A DNA stretch of 5,716 bases from an uncultured Campylobacter sp. (GTDB taxonomy: Bacteria; Campylobacterota; Campylobacteria; Campylobacterales; Campylobacteraceae): assembly GCA_938041615.1 (NCBI GenBank), contig CALISV010000080.1:1-5716 (forward strand), given 5' to 3'. Shown in pieces: positions 1-4,998 of the stretch. Under the pieces are notes generated by a model, which was given only the letters and a program-made list of their open reading frames with translations, ran no database searches and was not told where the DNA came from. Each line of letters starts with the position of its first letter. The first letter of the stretch is position 1. A program made the position numbers and the translations under genes.

Positions 1-36
1 AACAAATATCAAACTCTAAGTGCGGTAGGCTTGTAA
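1..36 (+). CDS. secY: SecY preprotein translocase subunit, C-terminal end (partial)
   Basis: The first frame reads NKYQTLSAVGL followed by TAA at 34-36. The peptide resembles the C-terminal tail of epsilonproteobacterial SecY as I remember it, and secY is the expected gene immediately before map at the end of the spc-type ribosomal protein cluster. SecY is the membrane channel of the Sec export machinery. Only 11 residues are visible, so identity rests mainly on context. The stop codon TAA shares its last base with the ATG of map (TAATG), which suggests translational coupling. Confidence 0.7.
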   Translation, partial: NKYQTLSAVGL

Positions 37-794
37 TGGCTATAACCATTATGCAGCCAAACGACATAGAGAAGATGCGAGCGGCGAATAAAATCGTCGC
101 TCAAACCCTCGACTACGTAGAAAGCGTGATCAAGCCCGGCATTTCACTACTCGAAATAGATAAAATTTGCGACGATATGATAAGGGCTGCAGGCGCAAAG
201 CCGGCATTTAAGGGGCTTTACGGCTTTCCAAACGTCGCTTGTATCAGCGTAAACGAAGTAGTCATCCACGGCATCCCGAACGAATACAAACTACAAGAAG
301 GCGACATCGTAAGCGTCGATATCGGCTCAAATTTGAACGGATATTTTGGCGACTCGGCTAGGACTTGGGGCGTGGGTCAAATTTCACGCGAGGACGAAAA
401 ACTAATCGCTTGCGCTAAAGATGCGCTATATTTTGCGATAGATACCATAAAAGCGGGAATGCACTTTAAAGAGCTTAGTTTTGAAATCGAGAAATTTATA
501 AGAGCTCGCGGATTTGTTCCGCTAACGGGATTTTGCGGTCACGGCATCGGTAGACGCCCGCACGAAGATCCGCAAATTTTAAATTATTTAGAAGGCGGGA
601 GCCCAAAATCCGGACCAAAAATCAAAAACGGAATGGTATTTTGCGTGGAGCCGATGATCTGTCAAAAAGACGGCACTCCGGTGATCGGTCACGACAAATG
701 GAAAGTAACCAGCAAAGACGGGCTAAGAACCAGCCACTACGAGCACTGCATGGCAGTCGTGAACGGACGTGCGGAGATTTTAAGCCTAGCGTAA
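36..794 (+). CDS. map: Methionine aminopeptidase, type I
   Basis: This 252-residue cytoplasmic metalloenzyme removes the initiator methionine from nascent proteins. The pita-bread-fold metal ligands are all present: D95 (VSVDIG), D106 (FGDSART), H169 (GHGIG), E205 (VEPM) and E236 (HYEH). The substrate-site histidines H78 (VIHGIP) and H176 are also there. The N-terminal zinc-finger extension of some type I enzymes is absent, so this is the short bacterial form (type Ia), of usual length. The ATG at 36 overlaps the stop of the upstream gene by one base and has only a weak AGG at 27-29, so re-initiation by ribosomes finishing secY is likely. Several later genes of this window begin MA- and are probable substrates. 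A long inverted repeat starts at the stop codon. Confidence 0.97.
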   Translation: MAITIMQPNDIEKMRAANKIVAQTLDYVESVIKPGISLLEIDKICDDMIRAAGAKPAFKGLYGFPNVACISVNEVVIHGIPNEYKLQEGDIVSVDIGSNLNGYFGDSARTWGVGQISREDEKLIACAKDALYFAIDTIKAGMHFKELSFEIEKFIRARGFVPLTGFCGHGIGRRPHEDPQILNYLEGGSPKSGPKIKNGMVFCVEPMICQKDGTPVIGHDKWKVTSKDGLRTSHYEHCMAVVNGRAEILSLA

Positions 795-845
795 AATTTT
801 AAAATTTACAAGTTGTTTGTGCGACTTGTAAATTTTAAAATTTTA
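792..845 (+). terminator. 22-bp perfect inverted repeat at the map stop codon (candidate 3'-end hairpin)
   Basis: Bases 792-813 are the exact reverse complement of 824-845, with a 10-base spacer at 814-823. In RNA the stem can extend inward by U814-G823, G815-C822 and U816-G821, leaving a four-base UUGU loop. The arm starts with the TAA of map. The stem is nearly all A/T, apart from ACAAGT/ACTTGT next to the loop. The 3' arm ends in UUUUAA rather than a clean U tract. It could therefore be an inefficient terminator between the spc-type cluster and infA, or an mRNA-stabilising or processing hairpin. The inverted repeat is certain; its role is inferred. Confidence 0.5.
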
Positions 846-872
846 ATTTGTGGTGAGTTAAAATTTTAATTT
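835..872. repeat. 15-nt direct repeat upstream of infA
   Basis: The word TTAAAATTTTAATTT occurs at 835-849 and again at 858-872, exactly 23 bases apart. The first copy overlaps the 3' arm of the preceding 22-bp inverted repeat. Because the core AAAATTTT is self-complementary, the second copy could also pair with the left arm and form an alternative hairpin. The second copy includes TAAAAT at 859-864, which might serve as a weak -10 box for infA, but no convincing -35 or TG extension accompanies it. Confidence 0.6.
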
Positions 873-875
873 CAA

Positions 876-897
876 ACTTCCGTCAAACGGCGAAAGT
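876..897 (+). promoter_or_regulatory. Small hairpin in front of the infA ribosome binding site
   Basis: ACTTCCGT (876-883) pairs with ACGG (887-890) and AAGT (894-897). This gives an eight-base-pair stem with a CGA bulge at 891-893 and a CAA triloop. It ends 12 bases before the infA SD (AAGGAG, 910-915) and does not cover it. It may be a leader structure of the infA mRNA, but such a short bulged stem can arise by chance. Confidence 0.3.
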
Positions 898-919
898 AAA
901 TTTAACAAAAAGGAGTTAA

Positions 920-1138
920 GTGGCAAAAGACGACGTCATAGAGATCGACGGCAACGTCATCGAGGCGCTGCCAAACGCGACGTTTAAGGTCGAGCTCGAC
1001 AACAAACACGTGATTTTGTGCCACATTGCGGGCAAGATGAGGATGCATTATATAAAAATAATGCCTGGAGACCGCGTAAAGGTGGAACTAACGCCTTACA
1101 GTCTAGATAAGGGTAGGATAATTTACCGTCATAAGTAA
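920..1138 (+). CDS. infA: Translation initiation factor IF-1
   Basis: The 72-residue product is exactly the usual IF-1 length and is a single OB-fold protein. It binds the 30S A site during initiation together with IF-2 and IF-3. Family landmarks are MAK(D/E)D at the N terminus, [16 protein letters not shown] (11-26), HIAGKMR (35-41), [18 protein letters not shown] (50-67) and the basic end YRHK. The start is GTG at 920, preceded by a strong AAGGAG (910-915) four bases upstream. No in-frame ATG would give the conserved N terminus. It stands apart from its neighbours, with 125 bases before it and 156 after it, both rich in inverted repeats, so it may be transcribed or controlled separately from both ribosomal clusters. 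Confidence 0.97.
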   Translation: MAKDDVIEIDGNVIEALPNATFKVELDNKHVILCHIAGKMRMHYIKIMPGDRVKVELTPYSLDKGRIIYRHK

Positions 1139-1151
1139 ATTAAAAGCTAAA

Positions 1152-1163
1152 TTTGGCTATACT
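1152..1163 (+). promoter_or_regulatory. Possible promoter -10 region for the rpmJ-rplQ operon
   Basis: TATACT at 1158-1163 matches five of six bases of the -10 consensus and is preceded by TTTGGC. This resembles Campylobacter sigma-70 promoters, which rely on the -10 box and T-rich upstream sequence more than on a -35 box. No clear -35 is seen. Initiation near 1170 would give a leader of about 125 nt containing all of the hairpins before rpmJ. Confidence 0.4.
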
Positions 1164-1193
1164 CAGCCCTTTGCGACAAATTGCTGTATGAAG

Positions 1194-1288
1194 AATTGTT
1201 TTCAAAGCCCACCACTTGTTTTGAAAATAGTTGGTTTAAAATTTCGTTAAACCTGATGCAGCCTAAAAGTGGAATAAATTTTTAGGAG
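1194..1288 (+). promoter_or_regulatory. Structured mRNA leader of the rpmJ operon: three hairpins and a possible pseudoknot
   Basis: Three helices follow one another. H1 pairs 1194-1208 with 1218-1232: 15 bp including four G-U pairs, loop CCACCACTT. H2 pairs GGTTTAA (1233-1239) with TTAAACC (1247-1253) and abuts H1 with no gap, so the two could stack. H3 pairs CCTAAAAGT (1262-1270) with ATTTTTAGG (1278-1286) and covers the AGG of the rpmJ Shine-Dalgarno AGGAG (1284-1288). The 3' part of the H1 loop, CCACTT (1212-1217), is exactly complementary to AAGTGG (1267-1272). That pairing shares bases with H3 and would exclude it, freeing the Shine-Dalgarno. The layout suggests a translational on/off switch for the r-protein operon. 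The pairings are read directly; the regulatory role and any ligand (S4 is the natural candidate) are inferred. Confidence 0.55.
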
Positions 1289-1294
1289 ACTAGA

Positions 1295-1408
1295 ATGAAA
1301 GTTCGTCCTTCTGTAAAGAAGATGTGTGACAAGTGCAAAATTGTCAAGCGCCAAGGCGTAGTTCGCATAATCTGCGAAAATCCAAAACATAAACAAAGAC
1401 AAGGATAA
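1295..1408 (+). CDS. rpmJ: 50S ribosomal protein L36 (bL36)
   Basis: This 37-residue zinc-ribbon protein of the large ribosomal subunit binds 23S rRNA. The frame from ATG 1295 reads [19 protein letters not shown] and ends NPKHKQRQG. It has the four zinc ligands C11, C14, C27 and H32, which makes it the zinc-containing (C+) form. Length and motif spacing are exactly those of the family. AGGAG at 1284-1288 is the ribosome binding site and sits partly inside a predicted hairpin. It is the first gene of the six-gene operon ending with rplQ. The last codons of rpmJ contain the AAGG that serves as SD for rpsM three bases downstream, so the two are probably translationally coupled. Confidence 0.97.
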   Translation: MKVRPSVKKMCDKCKIVKRQGVVRIICENPKHKQRQG

Positions 1409-1411
1409 AGC

Positions 1412-1780
1412 ATGGCACGTATCGCAGGTGTGGATTTACCAAAGAAAAAGAGAATCGAATACGGTTTGACCTATATTTACGGTATCGGTCTTCACAAATC
1501 TCGTCAGATTTTGGATGCTACTAAAATTTCTTACGATAAAAGAGTAAACGATCTAACCGAAGACGAAGCTGCGGCTATCCGCAAAGAGATCCAAGAGAAC
1601 CATGTGGTTGAGGGTGACCTTAGAAAAAGCGTCGCTATGGACATCAAGGCTCTTATGGACCTAGGAAGCTACCGCGGGTTAAGACACAGAAAAGGTCTTC
1701 CAGTGCGCGGTCAAAAGACTAAAACAAACGCTAGAACTAGAAAAGGCAAGCGCAAAACAGTCGGCGCTGCGACGAAATAA
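1412..1780 (+). CDS. rpsM: 30S ribosomal protein S13 (uS13)
   Basis: The 122-residue protein of the 30S head contacts the P-site tRNA and forms inter-subunit bridges with the large subunit. The N terminus [14 protein letters not shown], the helix-hairpin segment YIYGIG (21-26), [15 protein letters not shown] (87-101) and the basic tail [13 protein letters not shown] (103-115) are standard uS13 features, and the length is usual. The ATG at 1412 lies seven bases after AAGG (1401-1404), which is inside the end of rpmJ. It is followed by rpsK after nine bases. This rpsM-rpsK-rpsD-rpoA-rplQ order is the same as in the E. coli alpha operon. Confidence 0.98.
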   Translation: MARIAGVDLPKKKRIEYGLTYIYGIGLHKSRQILDATKISYDKRVNDLTEDEAAAIRKEIQENHVVEGDLRKSVAMDIKALMDLGSYRGLRHRKGLPVRGQKTKTNARTRKGKRKTVGAATK

Positions 1781-1789
1781 GGATAAGCG

Positions 1790-2182
1790 ATGGCAAAAAG
1801 AAAAGTAGTTAAAAAGAAAATTGTAAGAAAAAGTATCGCTAAAGGTATCGTTTATATAAGCGCTACTTTTAACAACACTATGGTAACGGTTACCGATGAG
1901 ATGGGAAATGCTATCGCTTGGAGCAGTGCTGGCGGATTAGGCTTTAAAGGAAGTAAAAAATCAACTCCTTATGCAGCCCAACAAGCAGTAGAAGACGCTC
2001 TAACTAAAGCAAAAGAGCACGGCATAAAAGAAGTAGGTATCAAAGTACAAGGTCCTGGCAGCGGTAGAGAGACCGCAGTCAAGAGCGTAGGTGCGGTAGA
2101 GGGTATAAAAGTAACATTTTTAAAAGATATAACTCCGCTTCCGCATAATGGTTGCAGACCGCCAAAACGCCGCCGCGTATAA
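1790..2182 (+). CDS. rpsK: 30S ribosomal protein S11 (uS11)
   Basis: The 130-residue protein of the 30S platform lies near the mRNA exit region and contacts S18 and S21. Motifs seen are [14 protein letters not shown] (23-36), [21 protein letters not shown] (43-63), VQGPGSGRE (86-94) and the C-terminal [15 protein letters not shown] (116-130). The HNG tripeptide (119-121) corresponds to the E. coli S11 asparagine reported to convert to isoaspartate. The ATG at 1790 has AAGGA at 1779-1783 that overlaps the rpsM stop codon. The very lysine-rich N terminus (residues 3-18) is a little longer than in E. coli. Confidence 0.98.
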   Translation: MAKRKVVKKKIVRKSIAKGIVYISATFNNTMVTVTDEMGNAIAWSSAGGLGFKGSKKSTPYAAQQAVEDALTKAKEHGIKEVGIKVQGPGSGRETAVKSVGAVEGIKVTFLKDITPLPHNGCRPPKRRRV

Positions 2183-2204
2183 TTAGAAATTTAGGAGAAT
2201 TATT

Positions 2205-2831
2205 ATGGCTAGATATAGAGGACCCGTTGAAAAATTAGAAAGACGTCTTGGTGTGTCTCTTGCGTTAAAAGGCGAAAGAAGACTTGCCGGTAAAAGCGCT
2301 TTAGAAAAAAGAAATTATGCACCAGGACAACACGGACAAAGAAGAAGCAAGATAAGCGAATACGGCTTGCAGCTTCGCGAAAAACAAAAAGCTAAATTTA
2401 TGTACGGCATTAGCGAAAAGCAATTCCGCCGCTTATTCCAAGAGGCTGCTCGCCGCGAGGGAAATACCGGTGCGCTTTTGGTACAGCTTTTAGAGCAAAG
2501 ACTAGATAACGTAGTTTACAGAATGGGCTTTGCAACGACTCGCCGCTTTGCTCGTCAGCTAGTTACTCACGGACATATTTTAGTAAACGGCAAGAGAGTG
2601 GATATTCCTTCTTACAGAGTCCAAGCGGGCGCTAAAGTAGAGGTTATCGAAAAATCTAAAAACAATCCGCAAATCGTTCGCGCGATCGATCTTACGGCGC
2701 AAACCGGCATCGTAGCTTGGGTCGACGTCGAAAAAGATAAAAAATTCGGAATTTTCACAAGAACTCCGGAAAGGGAAGAAGTCGTCATTCCTGTCGAGGA
2801 AAGATTCATAGTAGAGCTTTATTCGAAATAA
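2205..2831 (+). CDS. rpsD: 30S ribosomal protein S4 (uS4)
   Basis: The 208-residue primary 16S rRNA-binding protein nucleates 30S body assembly. The N-terminal part has [10 protein letters not shown] (38-47). The S4 RNA-binding domain spans about residues 98-160, with [16 protein letters not shown] (99-114) and [15 protein letters not shown] (122-136). There are no cysteines at all, so this is the zinc-free (C-) version. The ATG at 2205 follows AGGAG (2193-2197) by seven bases. In E. coli, S4 represses its own operon by binding a pseudoknot leader RNA. Here the operon also has a pseudoknot-capable leader, placed before rpmJ, so this protein is the first candidate ligand; that link is inference. 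Confidence 0.98.
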   Translation: MARYRGPVEKLERRLGVSLALKGERRLAGKSALEKRNYAPGQHGQRRSKISEYGLQLREKQKAKFMYGISEKQFRRLFQEAARREGNTGALLVQLLEQRLDNVVYRMGFATTRRFARQLVTHGHILVNGKRVDIPSYRVQAGAKVEVIEKSKNNPQIVRAIDLTAQTGIVAWVDVEKDKKFGIFTRTPEREEVVIPVEERFIVELYSK

Positions 2832-2845
2832 TAAGGGGTATAACG

Positions 2846-3859
2846 ATGAAAAAAATTACCACATCAGCTTATATGCCTACCGAAATTTCAGTAGAGAGTA
2901 TAAGCGAGAATGTCGCCAGAATAACCGCGTATCCGTTTGAGACGGGCTATGCGGTTACTTTGGCTCATCCGCTAAGGCGACTTTTATATAGCAGCACGGT
3001 TGGATTTGCGGCTACGGGCGTCAAGATAGAGGGCGTATCTCACGAATTTGATTCGATGAGAGGCATGCTCGAGGACGTAGCGCAGTTTATTATAAATTTA
3101 AAAAACATCCGCTTTAAGCTAAAAAACGAGTCTGAGCGCGAGGTGGTCGAGTATTCGTTTAAAGGTCCAAAAGAGATAAAAGCCGGCGATCTAAAAAACG
3201 ATGTTGTAGATGTCGTAAATCCAGACGCTTATCTTGCGACCATAAACGAGGATGCGGAGCTTAAATTTTCCGTAATCATTCAAAAAGGTATCGGATACGT
3301 CCCAAGTGAAGAAATAAGAGACAATACCGAAGAGGGTTATATAGCTCTAGACGCTTTCTTTACGCCTGTTAAAAAAGCTGTTTATGAGCTAGAAAATGTC
3401 CTGGTTGAGGATAACCCTGACTACGAGAAGATTATTTTCACGGTTACGACGGACGGACAAGTGGGCGCGATCGAAGCGTTTAAACACGCGATCGAGGCAA
3501 TGTATCAGCAGATGTCGGTGTTTAAGGGCGTTTTAAATATCGACGTTTCGGCAGGTCTAAACGCTCAAACTTCAGGTAGCGAGCATGCGAAACTACTTCA
3601 AAGTGTAGAAGAGCTAAATTTGAGCGCTAGAAGCTTTAACTGCCTTGATAAAGCTGAGATTAGATTTATCGGCGAGCTTGCTTTGATGGATGAAAACGAG
3701 CTAAAAGAGCTTAAAAATTTAGGCAAAAAATCTCTCGATGAGATCAAAGCCGTTATGCAAGAGATCGGATATCCGGTCGGCGGCGACCTAGGCGGCGGCA
3801 AAGAGCAACTCAAGAAAAAAATCGCCGACCTAAAATCACAAATGAGTGCAAAAGAGTAA
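2846..3859 (+). CDS. rpoA: DNA-directed RNA polymerase subunit alpha
   Basis: The 337-residue subunit dimerises to start RNA polymerase assembly and contacts promoter DNA and activators. The N-terminal domain (about 1-235) carries [11 protein letters not shown] (40-50), the epsilonproteobacterial form of the assembly motif with the conserved RR pair, and [13 protein letters not shown] (66-78). The C-terminal domain (about 250-310) has [14 protein letters not shown] (254-267) and [11 protein letters not shown] (291-301). It keeps the UP-element-contacting residues R262, N265, C266, G293, K295 and S296 that correspond to E. coli R265, N268, C269, G296, K298 and S299. The position matching E. 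coli K271 is D268. A linker and lysine-rich tail (residues 311-337) follow the last helix. AAGGGG (2833-2838) is seven bases before the ATG. Confidence 0.98.
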   Translation: MKKITTSAYMPTEISVESISENVARITAYPFETGYAVTLAHPLRRLLYSSTVGFAATGVKIEGVSHEFDSMRGMLEDVAQFIINLKNIRFKLKNESEREVVEYSFKGPKEIKAGDLKNDVVDVVNPDAYLATINEDAELKFSVIIQKGIGYVPSEEIRDNTEEGYIALDAFFTPVKKAVYELENVLVEDNPDYEKIIFTVTTDGQVGAIEAFKHAIEAMYQQMSVFKGVLNIDVSAGLNAQTSGSEHAKLLQSVEELNLSARSFNCLDKAEIRFIGELALMDENELKELKNLGKKSLDEIKAVMQEIGYPVGGDLGGGKEQLKKKIADLKSQMSAKE

Positions 3860-3870
3860 AAGGAAGATAA

Positions 3871-4227
3871 ATGAGACACGGTCACGGATACAGAAAACTA
3901 GGTAGGACGTCGGCTCACCGCTCGGCTCTACTTAAAAATTTAGCTATCGCTATCATCAAAAGCGAAAAGATAGAGACGACCTTGCCTAAGGCAAAAGAGT
4001 TAAGAAGCTATATCGAAAAGCTAATCACTAGAGCGAGAAAAGGCGACAGCAACGCTCACAGAGCGGTTTTTGCTAGCTTGCAGGATAAAGAAACTACGAA
4101 TAAGCTAGTAACTGAGCTTGCTCCGAAATTCATAGGTAAAAACGGCGGATATACGCGCATAGTTAAGACTCGCGTTCGCCGAGGCGATGCTGCTGAGATG
4201 GCTTATATCGAGCTAATCAAAGAATAA
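3871..4227 (+). CDS. rplQ: 50S ribosomal protein L17 (bL17)
   Basis: The 118-residue protein lies near the peptide exit tunnel of the large subunit. Typical features are [20 protein letters not shown] (1-20), the [12 protein letters not shown] segment (34-45) and the C-terminal [21 protein letters not shown] (91-111). Length is normal. The ATG at 3871 follows AAGGAAG (3860-3866), which directly abuts the rpoA stop codon. It is the last gene of the operon, and transcription should end at the strong hairpin starting six bases after its stop. Confidence 0.98.
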   Translation: MRHGHGYRKLGRTSAHRSALLKNLAIAIIKSEKIETTLPKAKELRSYIEKLITRARKGDSNAHRAVFASLQDKETTNKLVTELAPKFIGKNGGYTRIVKTRVRRGDAAEMAYIELIKE

Positions 4228-4232
4228 TTTTT

Positions 4233-4260
4233 AGAGAGCTTCGGCTCTCTTTTTCTTTTT
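4233..4260 (+). terminator. Intrinsic terminator of the rpmJ-rplQ operon
   Basis: AGAGAGC (4233-4239) and GCTCTCT (4244-4250) form a perfect 7-bp stem closed by a TTCG tetraloop. The run TTTTTCTTTTT (4250-4260) follows immediately. All elements of a rho-independent terminator are present, and it begins six bases after the rplQ stop codon. Confidence 0.96.
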
Positions 4261-4401
4261 AAATTTGTCTGCCTTCAATTATCTCAAAATCCACTCTAGC
4301 TTTTTATCTCAATTAAATTTATTTGCTTCTCTGCTACATCGTTTGTAATTTTACAAATGGGCGGAAAATGATAAATTTTGTGGAGACTTTTATTTTAAAT
4401 T
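4261..4401. other. Gene-free AT-rich spacer after the operon terminator
   Basis: I see no plausible coding frame on either strand, no tRNA-like fold and no repeat array. The only structure is the short palindrome at 4342-4357. The spacer separates the ribosomal operon from the minus-strand gene remnant that ends at 4402. Confidence 0.6.
4342..4357. repeat. Short palindrome TTTGTAA-TT-TTACAAA
   Basis: Seven-base arms are separated by two bases, which makes a 16-bp near-perfect dyad. It could be an operator half-site pair or a weak hairpin. There is no adjacent promoter that I can support and no U tract on either strand, so it is not a terminator of the usual kind. In AT-rich DNA such a dyad can occur by chance. 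Confidence 0.4.
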
Positions 4402-4607
4402 TTATGCATTAATTTGCTTTTTAAAAGATTTAATCGCAGGACAGGTGTAATATGCCAAATATATAATATCCGAAAAGTATTTTTGTGATACACAACGACC
4501 GTTCACATAACAATTTAGAGCTTTGATTGCAGGTTGGAGTCTTTCTATTATCGCACATTTTCCATCTTTAAACCGCTGCTGGCATCTTTTAAATTTGACT
4601 CACTCAT
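4402..4607 (-). pseudogene. Small cysteine-containing protein gene, apparently frameshifted
   Basis: On the minus strand, 4599 down to the TAA at 4402-4404 is open for 65 codons. It reads with protein-like composition: KRCQQRFKDGKC, AIIERLQPAIKALNCYVNGR, CVSQKYFSDIIYLAYYTCPA, ending KSFKKQINA. Five cysteines are spaced at 6, 15, 30, 36 and 54 of this frame. It has no ATG of its own and is preceded in frame by TGA (4600-4602). The neighbouring frame has ATG at 4605-4607, reads MSESNLK and then runs to a stop. A one-base change in the A run (TTTT at 4587-4590 on the plus strand) would join the two into a 68-residue protein beginning MSESNLKRCQQ. No Shine-Dalgarno is visible. I do not recognise the family. 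The frame is either a decayed gene, a gene with a sequencing error in a homopolymer, or chance; the reading frame itself is certain. Confidence 0.45.
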
Positions 4608-4693
4608 ACATAGAATCGCTTAAAATTCCAAATTTATCCAAGTCAAAAATAGCCGCCAAAACGCCAAACTCATAGCGTATTTAAAATTTTATC

Positions 4694-4702
4694 TGCTATA
4701 AT
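4694..4702 (+). promoter_or_regulatory. Extended -10 promoter of the nifU-like/murE gene set
   Basis: TGCTATAAT at 4694-4702 is a perfect extended -10 element (TGn then TATAAT). T-rich sequence lies upstream and there is no obvious -35, as is usual in Campylobacter. Initiation near 4709 would leave a leader of about 20 nt, carrying only the ribosome binding site AAGG (4719-4722) for the gene at 4729. Confidence 0.8.
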
Positions 4703-4728
4703 ATCTCAAAAATTTAAAAAGGTTAAAA

Positions 4729-4998
4729 ATGATCCCATTTACCGACGAAGAGCTTCTAAAGCCCGTAAAAGCCAGCCTGCAAAAGGTTTTGCCTATGCTT
4801 GAAAACGACGGCGGAGGCATGGAGCTGCTAGGCATCAAAAACGGCAAAATTTACGTCCGCCTCACCGGCCACTGCCACGGCTGCGCGGCTAGCTCTACTA
4901 CACTAAAATACGGCATCGAGCGCCAGCTTCGCATGGATATCCACCCCGAGCTAGAGGTCGTAAATATCCCTATCGGCGAGGAAGTTAAATTTGATTGA
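4729..4998 (+). CDS. NifU-like (Nfu-type) Fe-S cluster scaffold protein
   Basis: This 89-residue protein corresponds to the C-terminal Nfu domain of NifU alone. Such proteins assemble or carry an Fe-S cluster, usually bridged between two subunits through a CxxC pair, and pass it to target enzymes in the cytoplasm. Seen here are LENDGGGMELLGI (24-36), YVRLTGHCHGCAASSTTLKYG (42-62) with C49 and C52 as the CxxC ligands, and a short C-terminal strand. The ATG at 4729 has AAGG six bases upstream. It is the first gene after the promoter and overlaps the next gene by eight bases. Campylobacter also has a longer NifU of the IscU type elsewhere; this short protein is a different one, and I leave the symbol blank. 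Confidence 0.93.
   Translation: MIPFTDEELLKPVKASLQKVLPMLENDGGGMELLGIKNGKIYVRLTGHCHGCAASSTTLKYGIERQLRMDIHPELEVVNIPIGEEVKFD

Noticed and set aside
1155..1168. GGCT-atactc-AGCC dyad around the possible rpmJ -10 box as an operator
   Set aside because: The arms are only four bases long and do not extend; expected by chance.
1139..1294. tRNA or extra small protein between infA and rpmJ
   Set aside because: No cloverleaf or frame with a start and ribosome site is present; the paired elements are better explained as an mRNA leader.
2612..2809. Minus-strand open frame inside rpsD
   Set aside because: It is an antisense shadow of a highly conserved ribosomal protein gene, with no ribosome site or family features.
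3598..3885. Minus-strand open frame across the end of rpoA and the start of rplQ
   Set aside because: Its serine- and leucine-rich composition is the antisense reflection of the alpha C-terminal domain codons; no independent support.
4585..4600. Programmed -1 frameshifting at A-AAT-TTA as the firm explanation for the minus-strand gene
   Set aside because: The slippery heptamer fits, but I see no strong downstream stem and no internal or upstream Shine-Dalgarno, so a simple homopolymer indel is more likely.
4600..4611. ATG TAT GAG TGA read on the minus strand as a selenocysteine-containing start of the small cysteine protein
   Set aside because: No SECIS-like hairpin with a convincing stem follows the TGA, and the neighbouring frame with its own ATG and an A-run slip explains the gene start more simply.
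4612..4680. Upstream open stretch on the minus strand (YEFGVLAAIFDLDKFGILSDSMYE) as part of the same protein
   Set aside because: It lacks an ATG start, is bounded by TAA at 4681-4683 and by TGA at 4600-4602, and is short enough to be chance.
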